Source: Sinomonas cyclohexanicum (GTDB lineage Bacteria; Actinomycetota; Actinomycetes; Actinomycetales; Micrococcaceae). Taken from it: a stretch of DNA of 64,000 bases. Under the pieces are notes generated by a model. That model did not search any database, had not been told where the DNA came from, and saw nothing but the letters and a program-made list of their open reading frames with translations. The stretch spans positions 1,488,001-1,552,000 of the forward strand of contig NZ_AP024525.1 in the NCBI RefSeq assembly GCF_020886775.1, in the 5' to 3' direction. The translations under genes and the position numbers were made by a program. Positions 31,094 through 37,619 of this stretch are shown in pieces (the first letter of the stretch is position 1; each line of letters opens with the position of its first letter).

Positions 31094-31837
31094 CTAGGCC
31101 GTGGTGGCGTGGATGTCGACCTCCGCGACGACCCGCGCCCGGCGGGCCTTGAGCTTCGGCGTCGTGTACAGGTCGGCCCCGTCGATCACCGTCACGTCGT
31201 CCGGGTGGACAAGGCACTTGAGGAACCGGGTCGCCTCACGGTGGTAGTCACGGGCCTGCGCCGGGGACGGGGAGAAGTGCAGTCCGCCGCCGCACACGTC
31301 GGCCGGGTCCCAGTCCGAGCACTCGACGGTGCCGCCGACGGGGTAGTGGAATCCGCGCCCCGACTTGAGGTCGGCATCGACAGCCTTGTACACGACCAGG
31401 TGACCATCCTCCGTGGCCACCCCGTGGTAGTCGGCCCAGTCTTCGTGCCGGGTCAGGTCGAGTTTGGCGATGTCGATGACGGTGCCGCCGGTGACGGTGG
31501 CGCGGGCCGAGTGGAGGTGAATGGCGACATACTTGGACGCCTCGACGCGGCTGGAGTCCCACGCCTCGACGCGGCTGGAGCCCGTGGCCTCGACGCGGCT
31601 GGAGTCCCGCGCCTCGACGCGGCTGGAGCCCCGCGCCTCGACGCGGCTGGAGCCCGTGGCCACGACGCGGCTGGAGCCCGTGGCCACGACGCGGCTGGAG
31701 CCCGTGGCCACGACGCGGCTGGAGCCCGTGGCTTTGACATGGATCCAGACCCCGGCAGGGGAGTCGATGATGATCTCCGCATCGCCTCGGTTGAGGGCGT
31801 TGTCGAGTTCGGTCTGGGTGGTGACGGTGGTGGCCAT
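31094..31837 (-). CDS. Repeat-solenoid protein with DUF7666-like C-terminus
   Basis: 247 aa. Residues about 35-100 are eight near-perfect 8-residue repeats of the form ATGSSRVV / ARDSSRVE, predicted to stack as a narrow beta-solenoid. The C-terminal part (VVYKAVDADLKSGRGFHYPV, CGGGLHFSPSPAQARDY) resembles a domain common in phage and bacterial proteins with such repeats. Function unknown; a scaffold or surface-binding role is inference. Confidence 0.65.
   Translation of the reverse strand: MATTVTTQTELDNALNRGDAEIIIDSPAGVWIHVKATGSSRVVATGSSRVVATGSSRVVATGSSRVEARGSSRVEARDSSRVEATGSSRVEAWDSSRVEASKYVAIHLHSARATVTGGTVIDIAKLDLTRHEDWADYHGVATEDGHLVVYKAVDADLKSGRGFHYPVGGTVECSDWDPADVCGGGLHFSPSPAQARDYHREATRFLKCLVHPDDVTVIDGADLYTTPKLKARRARVVAEVDIHATTA
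31544..31735. repeat. Eight 24-bp tandem repeats inside a gene
   Basis: GACGCGGCTGGAG recurs at 31544, 31568, 31592, 31616, 31640, 31664, 31688 and 31712, exactly 24 bp apart. The right-hand copies are identical, so the array may expand or contract by slippage. Confidence 0.85.
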
Positions 31838-31855
31838 GGTGGGTTTCCTTTGGGG

Positions 31856-32098
31856 TCAGTGGGTGGTGGCGTGGACGCGTCGCCGGGCGCCGTGGCGGCG
31901 GTTGACGTACCGGTCGAGGAGGGCCTGCGCGTCGGGGTGCCCGGCGAGGTATCCGGGGTCGATGGCGATGATGCCCATGCAGTCGGAGCACCAGGGGCCG
32001 TCTTCGGGGACCATGCGGTGGTTGTCGGTGCCGCAGCGGCGGCACCGCCATGACGGGTCGGCGCGGACGGTGCGGCCCCGTGCAACCGCCCCGGTCAC
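31856..32098 (-). CDS. 80-aa zinc-ribbon protein
   Basis: GTG 32098 (GTGA with recT). WRCRRCGTDNHRMVPEDGPW followed by CSDCMGIIAIDPGYL: four-Cys ribbon. Basic C-terminus (NRRHGARRRVHATTH). Probably a nucleic-acid-binding accessory of recombination. Confidence 0.6.
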   Translation of the reverse strand: MTGAVARGRTVRADPSWRCRRCGTDNHRMVPEDGPWCSDCMGIIAIDPGYLAGHPDAQALLDRYVNRRHGARRRVHATTH

Positions 32099-33060
32099 GC
32101 CCCCGCCCCCGCGAGCGCGTCGGCGATCGCGTTGATCGCATCCTCTGGGGCGTTGGCCTCGAACGCGGCCGCAGACAGGGACTCCAGTGCGTCCCGGTTC
32201 CCGTCGGCCATGGCCACCTCGGCGGCCCAGTCGCGTTCCTTCGTGCCGAGGACGTCGCCGGTGGTGGTGCGGCGGGGCGGGAACTCGTCCTTCACGGTGA
32301 CTTCACGGCGCTGGATGGATGCGTAGATGATCTCCAGTTGGGCGATGTCGGGTCCGGTCCACCGGTCGCGGGTGACCCCGAGTTTCGTTTCGAGCTGGTC
32401 CACGGTGACGCCGAGGGCGGCGAACGCCCCGGTCGCGTCGGTGACCTGCTGGGCGAGTGTCTTGCCGCCGTTGTTTCCGGCGAGGGTGGCGCGGCAGAGG
32501 TCTTCGGCTTCCTGCGTGAACCACATGGGCAGGACCGCGAAGATGCATTCGCGGACACGGCGTGCGCCCATGTTGGCGTTGTTCTCGTAGATGTCGCGCA
32601 TATCGGTGATCGCCTCGGCGCCTCCCCTCTTGTCGCGGATGTGGGGGACGATGAACACGACGGCGTTGCGGGTGTTGGTCTGGACGTCCCACGCGAAGGC
32701 CTGCATCTCGGAGATGCCCTTGATCTCGTCGCGGCGGAGCTCGGTGACACCGTAGGTCACGTTGCCCCAGCATCGGGCGAGTTCGCGGGCGAGGTGCACG
32801 GTGGCGCCGGTGACGGTGGCACCGCCTCGGGGGAACCGGAAGAATGCCCGCTGGGCGAGGGCCCGCTGCGCGCACGATTCGCGCATCTGCTCCAATGCCT
32901 GGGCGGTCTTGCGGGGTGCCTGCTGGGCGACGATGACCATGGCCTGCACTTCGGCGACGGCGCGGGTCTGTTCGATGACGGTGCCTTGTGAGGCGACGGT
33001 CCCGGCGTTGACGGGTGCGGCCATGATCTCTGCGGGGGTGGTTGTGGCGTTACGCGGCAT
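32095..33060 (-). CDS. recT: RecT-like single-strand annealing protein
   Basis: 321 aa. EVQAMVIVAQQAPRKTAQAL, AFFRFPRGGATVTGATVHLA, VVFIVPHIRDKRGG and MGARRVRECIFAVLPMWFTQ are the conserved order of actinophage RecT-like proteins. It overlaps the RecE-like gene by 11 nt, the normal pairing. Anneals complementary strands in phage recombination. Confidence 0.7.
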   Translation of the reverse strand: MPRNATTTPAEIMAAPVNAGTVASQGTVIEQTRAVAEVQAMVIVAQQAPRKTAQALEQMRESCAQRALAQRAFFRFPRGGATVTGATVHLARELARCWGNVTYGVTELRRDEIKGISEMQAFAWDVQTNTRNAVVFIVPHIRDKRGGAEAITDMRDIYENNANMGARRVRECIFAVLPMWFTQEAEDLCRATLAGNNGGKTLAQQVTDATGAFAALGVTVDQLETKLGVTRDRWTGPDIAQLEIIYASIQRREVTVKDEFPPRRTTTGDVLGTKERDWAAEVAMADGNRDALESLSAAAFEANAPEDAINAIADALAGAGA

Positions 33061-33892
33061 CGAGGATCTCCTGGTGTTCGTAGGTGGCGTAGGTGGGGAG
33101 GGTTACGGAGGTGATGCCTTCGTATCCGGGCCAGTGGCCCGTTTCGGTGCAGTGGGCGTAGAGGTCGACGGCGCGGTGCATGAGTTCGCGGCCCATGCGT
33201 GTGGCGTCGGGGTCGAGTTCGATGATGTTGACTTCGTAGGGTGCGGTTTTCTCTTGGACGATGAAGAGGAACCGGATGGCGTCGGGGTCGACTCCGAGGG
33301 CCACGGCGGCGGCGGTGTAGAAGGCCTGTTGCATGTGGTAGCGGTAGTCGGCTGCGGCGCGGCCGAACTTGTTGGGGGCGGCGGATGCGGCGGTCTTGTA
33401 GTCGGAGAGGAGGAGTAGCCCGGTGCCGGTGTAGTCCTTGAGCCAGTCGAACCTGGCGCGGAGGGGTGCCCCGGTGCGGGGGTCGGTGTAGAACACGGAT
33501 TGTTCGGCTTTGCCGTCGGAGAGGAGGGCGGTGGCGAGTTCGTGTTGGCGGAGTTTGGTGTTCATGGCGCGGATCTCCATCATGTCCTTTTCGAGGATGG
33601 GGATCTGGCCGTTCTCGCGTGCGGCTTTGGCGGCTGCTTTGTAGTCGTTGGTGCGGCGGTCGGGGAAGTCGAGGACGGCGACGTCGTTCTCGTGGCCTTC
33701 GAGGGTGAGGCGGTGGGCGATGGTGCCGACGTCGAGGGCGTCGGTGCGGGGTTGGGGGTGGTCCATGGCCCAGCGGTAGTGGGCTGGGGTGGATGGGGGG
33801 AGGATGAGTTTCGCGCCGGATGCGGAGAGGGACGGGTCGGCGTGGTACTCGTTGTTGGGCAGGTCGGGGACGAGGCGTGCTGTGCGTGGCAT
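33050..33892 (-). CDS. RecE/exonuclease VIII-like PD-(D/E)XK nuclease
   Basis: 280 aa. NNEYHADPSLSASGAKLILP, ALDVGTIAHRLTLEG (H), LRARFDWLKDYTGTGLLLLS with DYKTAASA (D...D-Y-K), and YRYHMQQAFYTAAAVALGVD (QxxxY). All motif residues of the RecE nuclease domain are visible. Produces 3' overhangs for RecT. Confidence 0.8.
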   Translation of the reverse strand: MPRTARLVPDLPNNEYHADPSLSASGAKLILPPSTPAHYRWAMDHPQPRTDALDVGTIAHRLTLEGHENDVAVLDFPDRRTNDYKAAAKAARENGQIPILEKDMMEIRAMNTKLRQHELATALLSDGKAEQSVFYTDPRTGAPLRARFDWLKDYTGTGLLLLSDYKTAASAAPNKFGRAAADYRYHMQQAFYTAAAVALGVDPDAIRFLFIVQEKTAPYEVNIIELDPDATRMGRELMHRAVDLYAHCTETGHWPGYEGITSVTLPTYATYEHQEILDAA

Positions 33893-33895
33893 TGG

Positions 33896-34675
33896 TTATG
33901 CCACCGCCTTGGTGGTCTGTGCCCCGCCAGCTTCGTGGATGGCGCGGGCGGCGACCCACAGGTCTTTGAGGATTTCCTTGCCGACGATGCGGAGGGCGTC
34001 GGCGTGGCGGTGGGAGTCCTTCCACGGGGACCCCGCAGGGGCGGGGTGCCCGGACGGTCCGCACCGGACGCACGCCTCGGCATGGACCCTGCCCTGGTTT
34101 GCTTCCTTGCGGGCGTAGTACACGTCGGCGTAGTGGCCCTGTGCCTTCAGGCAGGCTTCGGAGATGAGGTAGAGGCGCTTCTTCGCGGTGGGGTTGCCGA
34201 GGGCGAGGGCGTCGGCCTGTGTCATGCCCTTGCGCTTCTTGAGGGCGGCGTTTCCGTGGCCGCAGTAGGCCCAGAGTTGGGAGACGGTGCGGGGCGTGGT
34301 GCCGGTGACGGTCATGTTGCCGTCGGTGTCTTCGGTGTAGATGTCGCGCATGTAGGGGTCGCCGATGGAGGCGAGGAGGCGGGCCATGGTTTTGTCGCCG
34401 ATGCCTTTCTGGGCTTTGGCCCATGCGCCGAGGGGGTGGTTGCGCATGGTGCGTCCGAGGTTGAGGACGGCGGTGTGTTCGATGGTTTTGAGGGCGTCGA
34501 CGATGCTTTGGAGGCGTGCGACGTCGGGGTCGGTGGGGTCGAGGCCTGCGCCGTGGTCTTCGATGGGGAGGGTGAGGGTGCGGAGGCGGTTTTCGTTGGC
34601 GATGCGGGTGCGTTCGATGTCGTCGAGGGAGTCGGCGTTCATCTGGAGTGTGGGGTCGAACAGTGTGGTGGCCAT
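33896..34675 (-). CDS. Helix-hairpin-helix phage protein (IS110 C-terminal-like)
   Basis: 259 aa. The centre has WAKAQKGIGDKTMARLLASI and VSQLWAYCGHGNAALKKRKG, which resembles the helix-hairpin-helix region of IS110-type transposase C-termini; there is no DEDD catalytic domain, so it is not a transposase. EACVRCGPSGH gives a Cys site. Upstream AAAGGAAC ribosome site. Just downstream of hairpin array 1, likely a recombination accessory. Confidence 0.6.
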   Translation of the reverse strand: MATTLFDPTLQMNADSLDDIERTRIANENRLRTLTLPIEDHGAGLDPTDPDVARLQSIVDALKTIEHTAVLNLGRTMRNHPLGAWAKAQKGIGDKTMARLLASIGDPYMRDIYTEDTDGNMTVTGTTPRTVSQLWAYCGHGNAALKKRKGMTQADALALGNPTAKKRLYLISEACLKAQGHYADVYYARKEANQGRVHAEACVRCGPSGHPAPAGSPWKDSHRHADALRIVGKEILKDLWVAARAIHEAGGAQTTKAVA

Positions 34676-34697
34676 TGCGGGTTCCTTTCGTGGGTCC

Positions 34698-34862
34698 CTG
34701 CCCGGCGGCGCCGCCTTGGGTTCCGCTTGCTAGGTGGCCGGGCGGTGGTCTGGTCCCCGCCGGCGAGACCACCGTGGGTTTCGAGCGGCCGTTGGCTGGC
34801 GGGGTGGTTTGGTGCCGGGGCGGGAGCTGGATGGGTATCGAGCAACCGCTGGCCCCGGCTGG
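34698..34862 (-). repeat. Hairpin array 1 (three ~58-bp structured units)
   Basis: Three hairpins in the gap between genes. Stems: GCCCGGC 34700-34706 with 34737-34743; CCCCGCCGGC 34755-34764 with 34795-34804 (one G-T pair); GCCGGGGC 34814-34821 with 34852-34859. All three loops are exactly 30 nt and share TGGG at loop position 11-14 and TG at the end; two have TCGAGC. Stems differ in sequence yet stay complementary. Same family as the array at 35465-35634. Confidence 0.8.
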
Positions 34863-34866
34863 TCTG

Positions 34867-35442
34867 TCAGCCCTTGAGGGCCGTGTCGAGGACGTCCGGG
34901 GGAAGGTCGCGGACGGTCGCGGTGCCCCGGTTCGCCATCTCCTTCTCGACGCGGCGGAACTTCGCGGCCATCGCGGCATTGCGGGAGGCCATCACGTCTC
35001 GGGCATCGGCGGCGGTCAGCAGGTCGTCCCGGGTCAGGTCACCGAATCGCTTCCTCACATCGCCCACCTGGATGATCTGGCGGAGGCGTTCGAGGTGCTT
35101 GGCGTTGATCGCGGCGAACTTGCCGGAGCGGACGGGCTTCTGCTTGGCCCCCCGACCGGCGATCCCGTCATGGGTAACGGAGGTCCGGTGGCCGGTCGGG
35201 GAAGTCTCATCGTCGTCATCGCTGGCATGCATCGCGGCCGCAGCCGAGATCTGCATCGCGGCGCGGACCCGTTCGCGGAGGGCAGCCCGGTAGAAGTCAC
35301 GCAGGCACTCGTCCGGGGTGCGGGCGGCGACCTCGTCCGCGACCTCGTCCGGGGTGACGAGGTCCGTGTCGGTGAGGACGGTGCGGATCAGTGCGGAGAG
35401 CGTCAAGGGCTCTGCGGGCTCGGGGATGGCTAGTGCGGTCAT
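34867..35442 (-). CDS. 191-aa phage protein flanked by hairpin arrays
   Basis: ATG 35442 with AAGGAG 7 nt upstream; the longer frame would run through array 2 and is rejected. Helical: TLSALIRTVLTDTDLVTPDE, ARTPDECLRDFYRAALRERV, then a basic linker and LERLRQIIQVGDVRKRFGDL. No family recognised with certainty. It is the only gene with a hairpin array on both sides. Confidence 0.65.
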   Translation of the reverse strand: MTALAIPEPAEPLTLSALIRTVLTDTDLVTPDEVADEVAARTPDECLRDFYRAALRERVRAAMQISAAAAMHASDDDDETSPTGHRTSVTHDGIAGRGAKQKPVRSGKFAAINAKHLERLRQIIQVGDVRKRFGDLTRDDLLTAADARDVMASRNAAMAAKFRRVEKEMANRGTATVRDLPPDVLDTALKG

Positions 35443-35464
35443 TGTGGTTCTCCTTCGATAGGGT

Positions 35465-35634
35465 CCAGCGGGGCGTTGCTGTTGTGGGGTTCGGGTCGAC
35501 GCTGGCCCCGGCTGGAAGATTGGCCCCCGCCAGCGCACTGTGGGTGGGTTTCGGCCGCTTTTTGGCTGGCGGGGAAGTTTGGTCCTGCCCGACGTGTCGT
35601 TACTGGGGCGTCGAGCCGATTCTGGTCGGGCAGG
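35465..35634 (-). repeat. Hairpin array 2 (three ~58-bp structured units)
   Basis: Stems: CCAGCGGGGC 35465-35474 with GCCCCGGCTGG 35505-35515 (one bulge); CCCCGCCAGC 35525-35534 with 35565-35574; CCTGCCCGAC 35584-35593 with 35625-35634, the last two perfect. Loops are 30, 30 and 31 nt with TGGG or GGGG in the middle and TG before the 3' stem. Linkers resemble AAG-TTTGGTCC. Lies between the genes at 34867-35442 and 35642-36034. Confidence 0.8.
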
Positions 35635-35641
35635 AAGACTG

Positions 35642-36034
35642 TCAGGACGCGATCCGGTGCGCCGCGTTTGGTACCGCAACGCTGGTCGGGTAGTTCCACG
35701 TCATGGCGTCGATCTCCGCGGTGATGAGTTCGCGGAACCGGCCGAGCTGTGCGGCCTTCTCGCTGGGGGAGTCGGCGACGGTGTCCCATGACGCGGCCCG
35801 GTAGGTGCGGAACTCGGCGATGGACTGGGCGAGGCCCCAGAACTCGGTGTGGGTGATGTCGTCCCAGAGGCGGACGGCGAGCTGCCGGCGGGTCTGGTCG
35901 ACGAGGCGCTCCACCTCAAGCCCTGGCCGGTCGTCGTGGTTGGCGATGATGCGTGCGGCCTTGGACGCGTAGGCGTGGATGATGCGCTGGGCGCGGGCCC
36001 TGTCTGGGCGCGCGAGGGTACGATGGTTGTGCAC
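35642..36034 (-). CDS. 130-aa phage protein, first gene of recombination operon
   Basis: GTG 36034 after GAGGAGCTACCA, a textbook ribosome site that fixes the start. RARAQRIIHAYASKAARIIA and TEFWGLAQSIAEFRTYRAAS: helical. Transcribed from promoter copy 2, about 85 nt upstream. No family recognised. Confidence 0.6.
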   Translation of the reverse strand: MHNHRTLARPDRARAQRIIHAYASKAARIIANHDDRPGLEVERLVDQTRRQLAVRLWDDITHTEFWGLAQSIAEFRTYRAASWDTVADSPSEKAAQLGRFRELITAEIDAMTWNYPTSVAVPNAAHRIAS

Positions 36035-36070
36035 TGGTAGCTCCTCGTGTTGTTGGTTGCGGCTGGTGTT

Positions 36071-36104
36071 GAGGGCCCTCGTGGTTGCCGCCGTGGGGGC
36101 CCTC
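36071..36104. other. Leader hairpin between promoter copy 2 and gene
   Basis: GAGGGCCC (36071-36078) pairs with GGGCCCTC (36097-36104) over an 18-nt loop. It would be in the 5' untranslated RNA from promoter copy 2. Confidence 0.5.
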
Positions 36105-36118
36105 CCAACCACATATCT

Positions 36119-36148
36119 AGGGTAACGCTGAATGACCCTAGGTGTCTA
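36119..36148 (-). promoter_or_regulatory. Shared-architecture promoter, copy 2
   Basis: Minus strand TAGACA (complement of 36143-36148), 18 bp, TACCCT (complement of 36119-36124), with the same CAC / CCTA and GCGT flanks as the other two copies. Drives 35642-36034 and probably the recombination genes to the left. Confidence 0.7.
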
Positions 36149-36439
36149 GTGGTTGCGGGTCGTGTTCCGTGACCGGGACGTGGCGCCCATCGGCTGACGC
36201 TCCCGCCGCGCCGCCCCGCCCGTCGCCGGCCGGGTCTGCGCCGAAGTGATCCACTCCCGCACATGCTCCTCAGTGAGCATCCACTTCCCACGGGCCAACA
36301 CCACATGCGCGAGGCTCCCCTCACGGATCGCCTGCCGCAGCCGTGCCCCCGTGATCACGGGTTCCCCGCCGAGCCCTGCCGCCGCCTTGTTCAACTGCTC
36401 GGCGGCCTGCTCCGGGGTCATGAGGATGGGCAGGTCCAC
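36146..36439 (-). CDS. Excisionase/AlpA-like DNA-binding protein
   Basis: 97 aa from GTG 36439, which overlaps the upstream TAG by one base. LMTPEQAAEQLNKAAAGLGG, VITGARLRQAIREGSLAHVV and RGKWMLTEEHVREWITSAQT are a winged helix with a wing-to-helix end typical of Xis-type proteins. Basic tail. Candidate directionality factor for the integrase, or a Cro-like regulator. Confidence 0.55.
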   Translation of the reverse strand: MDLPILMTPEQAAEQLNKAAAGLGGEPVITGARLRQAIREGSLAHVVLARGKWMLTEEHVREWITSAQTRPATGGAARRERQPMGATSRSRNTTRNH

Positions 36440-36618
36440 TAGTCCACGACCTCCACAGTGGCGAGGCCGAGGACGGTGAGGTCGTCGTCGCCGCCCACGG
36501 TGGGGACGGGCCCGGTGGGGAGGGGATGGTCCTCGATGGCGGTGTGGTAGGCGAGTGCCTCGTGTGCGTGTTCGAGGAACACGGTCCGCTTGTTGGGTGT
36601 TGCCAGGTGTCGCGCCAT
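36439..36618 (-). CDS. 59-aa first gene left of the lysogeny switch
   Basis: MARHLATPNKRTVFLEHAHE, AYHTAIEDHPLPTGPVPTVG and an acidic end. ATG 36618. First gene of the leftward early transcript, where lambda-like phages encode Cro-type proteins, but no HTH is visible. Unknown function. Confidence 0.5.
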   Translation of the reverse strand: MARHLATPNKRTVFLEHAHEALAYHTAIEDHPLPTGPVPTVGGDDDLTVLGLATVEVVD

Positions 36619-36692
36619 GGTGGGGCCCCCGTTTCTGTTGCTGTGCACCGTTTCCCCGTTTGTTGGCGCGGCGGTGTTCCGCGTTTCCGGCC

Positions 36693-36712
36693 ACTGTGTG
36701 TGGCGTTGTGTG
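36693..36712 (-). promoter_or_regulatory. Recurrent leader motif, copy 4
   Basis: Minus-strand CACACAACGCCACACACAGT. Shares AACGCCACACAC with copies 1 and 3. Here it lies just downstream of the minus promoter, 75 nt before the ATG at 36618. Confidence 0.45.
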
Positions 36713-36715
36713 CCC

Positions 36716-36744
36716 ATAGTGCACCCGAACCGGCACCGGTGCAA
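36716..36744 (-). promoter_or_regulatory. Leftward promoter of switch region
   Basis: TTGCAC (complement of 36739-36744), 17 bp, CACTAT (complement of 36716-36721). Confidence 0.5.
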
Positions 36745-36781
36745 GGCATGACGGGCAAGTACATCGAATGGATTTACGTCG

Positions 36782-36810
36782 TTGACTTACCAAATACCAG
36801 CGGGTAACGT
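36782..36810 (+). promoter_or_regulatory. Rightward promoter of switch region
   Basis: TTGACT at 36782-36787, 17 bp, TAACGT at 36805-36810. The -10 overlaps GGTAACGT, complement of ACGTTACC, the recurring phage word. Confidence 0.55.
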
Positions 36811-36940
36811 TGTGCTTGCTGGGGAAACGCCCACCGGACTCTCGTCATAGTCGCCACGGACACGCATCACTTAACATGTGTTCCTGTCACTCACACCCGA
36901 AAACCGGGAGCAACCATCCCAACAAATGGAGGAACCCACG

Positions 36941-37399
36941 ATGGACTCTTCACACGACAATGACCGCCGCCCCGACCCGGCACAGCCCGACCTCGCGGAC
37001 CTCATCAAGATGCGCAAGGGCACCAGATCATACCCGAGGCTATCCAGAGACGCCGGCGGCTACCCCACCGGGAACCGCTTCCAACAGCTCGCGACGAAAC
37101 CCGACTGGGCGAAGTTCCCCGACCCTGACACGCTCCGGGGCCTCGCCCGGGCACTGTCCCTGCCCATGTCGGAGATCGTCATGGCCGCGGCCCGCACCGT
37201 GGGGCTGCCCGTCCCGCCGAGGGACCCCACCGTCCTCATGATCGCCGGGGCCGGGGACCTGCCGCCCGAGGCGAAGGACATGCTCCTGACCCTGGCCCGT
37301 GACCTGATCCGCTCCTACGGTGCGGCGTCCGGGGGGCACACGGCCCGCGGGATGGACACGGTGGGTGACGAGTCTCCCCCGGCGGTCCGGGTCAGTTAG
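36941..37399 (+). CDS. XRE-like probable immunity repressor
   Basis: 152 aa from ATG 36941, chosen for GGAGG 8 nt upstream. LADLIKMRKGTRSYPRLSRD, FPDPDTLRGLARALSLPMSE and IVMAAARTVGLPVPP resemble an XRE HTH with an enlarged loop. A C-terminal helix (AKDMLLTLARDLIRSYG) may dimerise. Divergent from the leftward early genes across the switch region, so it is the best repressor candidate. Confidence 0.6.
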   Translation: MDSSHDNDRRPDPAQPDLADLIKMRKGTRSYPRLSRDAGGYPTGNRFQQLATKPDWAKFPDPDTLRGLARALSLPMSEIVMAAARTVGLPVPPRDPTVLMIAGAGDLPPEAKDMLLTLARDLIRSYGAASGGHTARGMDTVGDESPPAVRVS

Positions 37400-37430
37400 C
37401 GACAGGCCTTCCGGTCGTTACCTTTGAAGG

Positions 37431-37619
37431 ATGGATGAGTACATAGGGTATGCGGGGGTGTCCGCCGCTACGGGGATCAGTGTGGGAGCGCTCCGTAAGC
37501 GGCGGCACCTCCGTGGCATGCCGCCCGTGGATCTGGTGATCCACCGTTCACCGTACTGGCTGGTCGGGGGACCAATCGAGGCGTGGATCGTGGACAACCG
37601 GAAGGACGGGCCGGAGTGA
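37431..37619 (+). CDS. Winged-helix AlpA/excisionase-like protein
   Basis: 62 aa. IGYAGVSAATGISVGALRKR is the HTH, RSPYWLVGGPIEAWIVDNRK the wing and helix. Preceded by TCGTTACCTTTGAAGG. Paralogue of the protein at 16242-16535. Its place near the integrase and repressor suits an excisionase or a small regulator. Confidence 0.6.
   Translation: MDEYIGYAGVSAATGISVGALRKRRHLRGMPPVDLVIHRSPYWLVGGPIEAWIVDNRKDGPE

Larger units (their letters stand above)
36619..36940. promoter_or_regulatory. Divergent switch region (322 bp)
   Basis: Noncoding region between the left early gene and the repressor-like gene. It holds facing-away promoters at 36716-36744 (minus) and 36782-36810 (plus), leader-motif copy 4 at 36693-36712, and a TTACC...GGTAA inverted pair at 36787-36808 that spans the plus promoter spacer. 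This is the expected layout of an immunity region. Confidence 0.6.

Noticed and set aside
33896-34675. Transposase of IS110 type
   Set aside because: Only the helix-hairpin-helix-like segment matches; the DEDD catalytic domain and element ends are missing, and the gene fits the phage operon.
32757-34979. 740-codon minus frame over recE
   Set aside because: Pro/Arg-rich low-complexity translation in a shifted frame of RecE, the HhH gene and hairpin array 1.
34698-35634. CRISPR array
   Set aside because: Units contain variable stems and conserved loops, not identical repeats with unique spacers, and no cas gene is present.
34698-35634. Simple Rho-independent terminators or integron attC sites
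   Set aside because: Loops of 30 nt, no T-tracts, and no GTTRRRY core or integron integrase; the phage integrase is a standard tyrosine type elsewhere.
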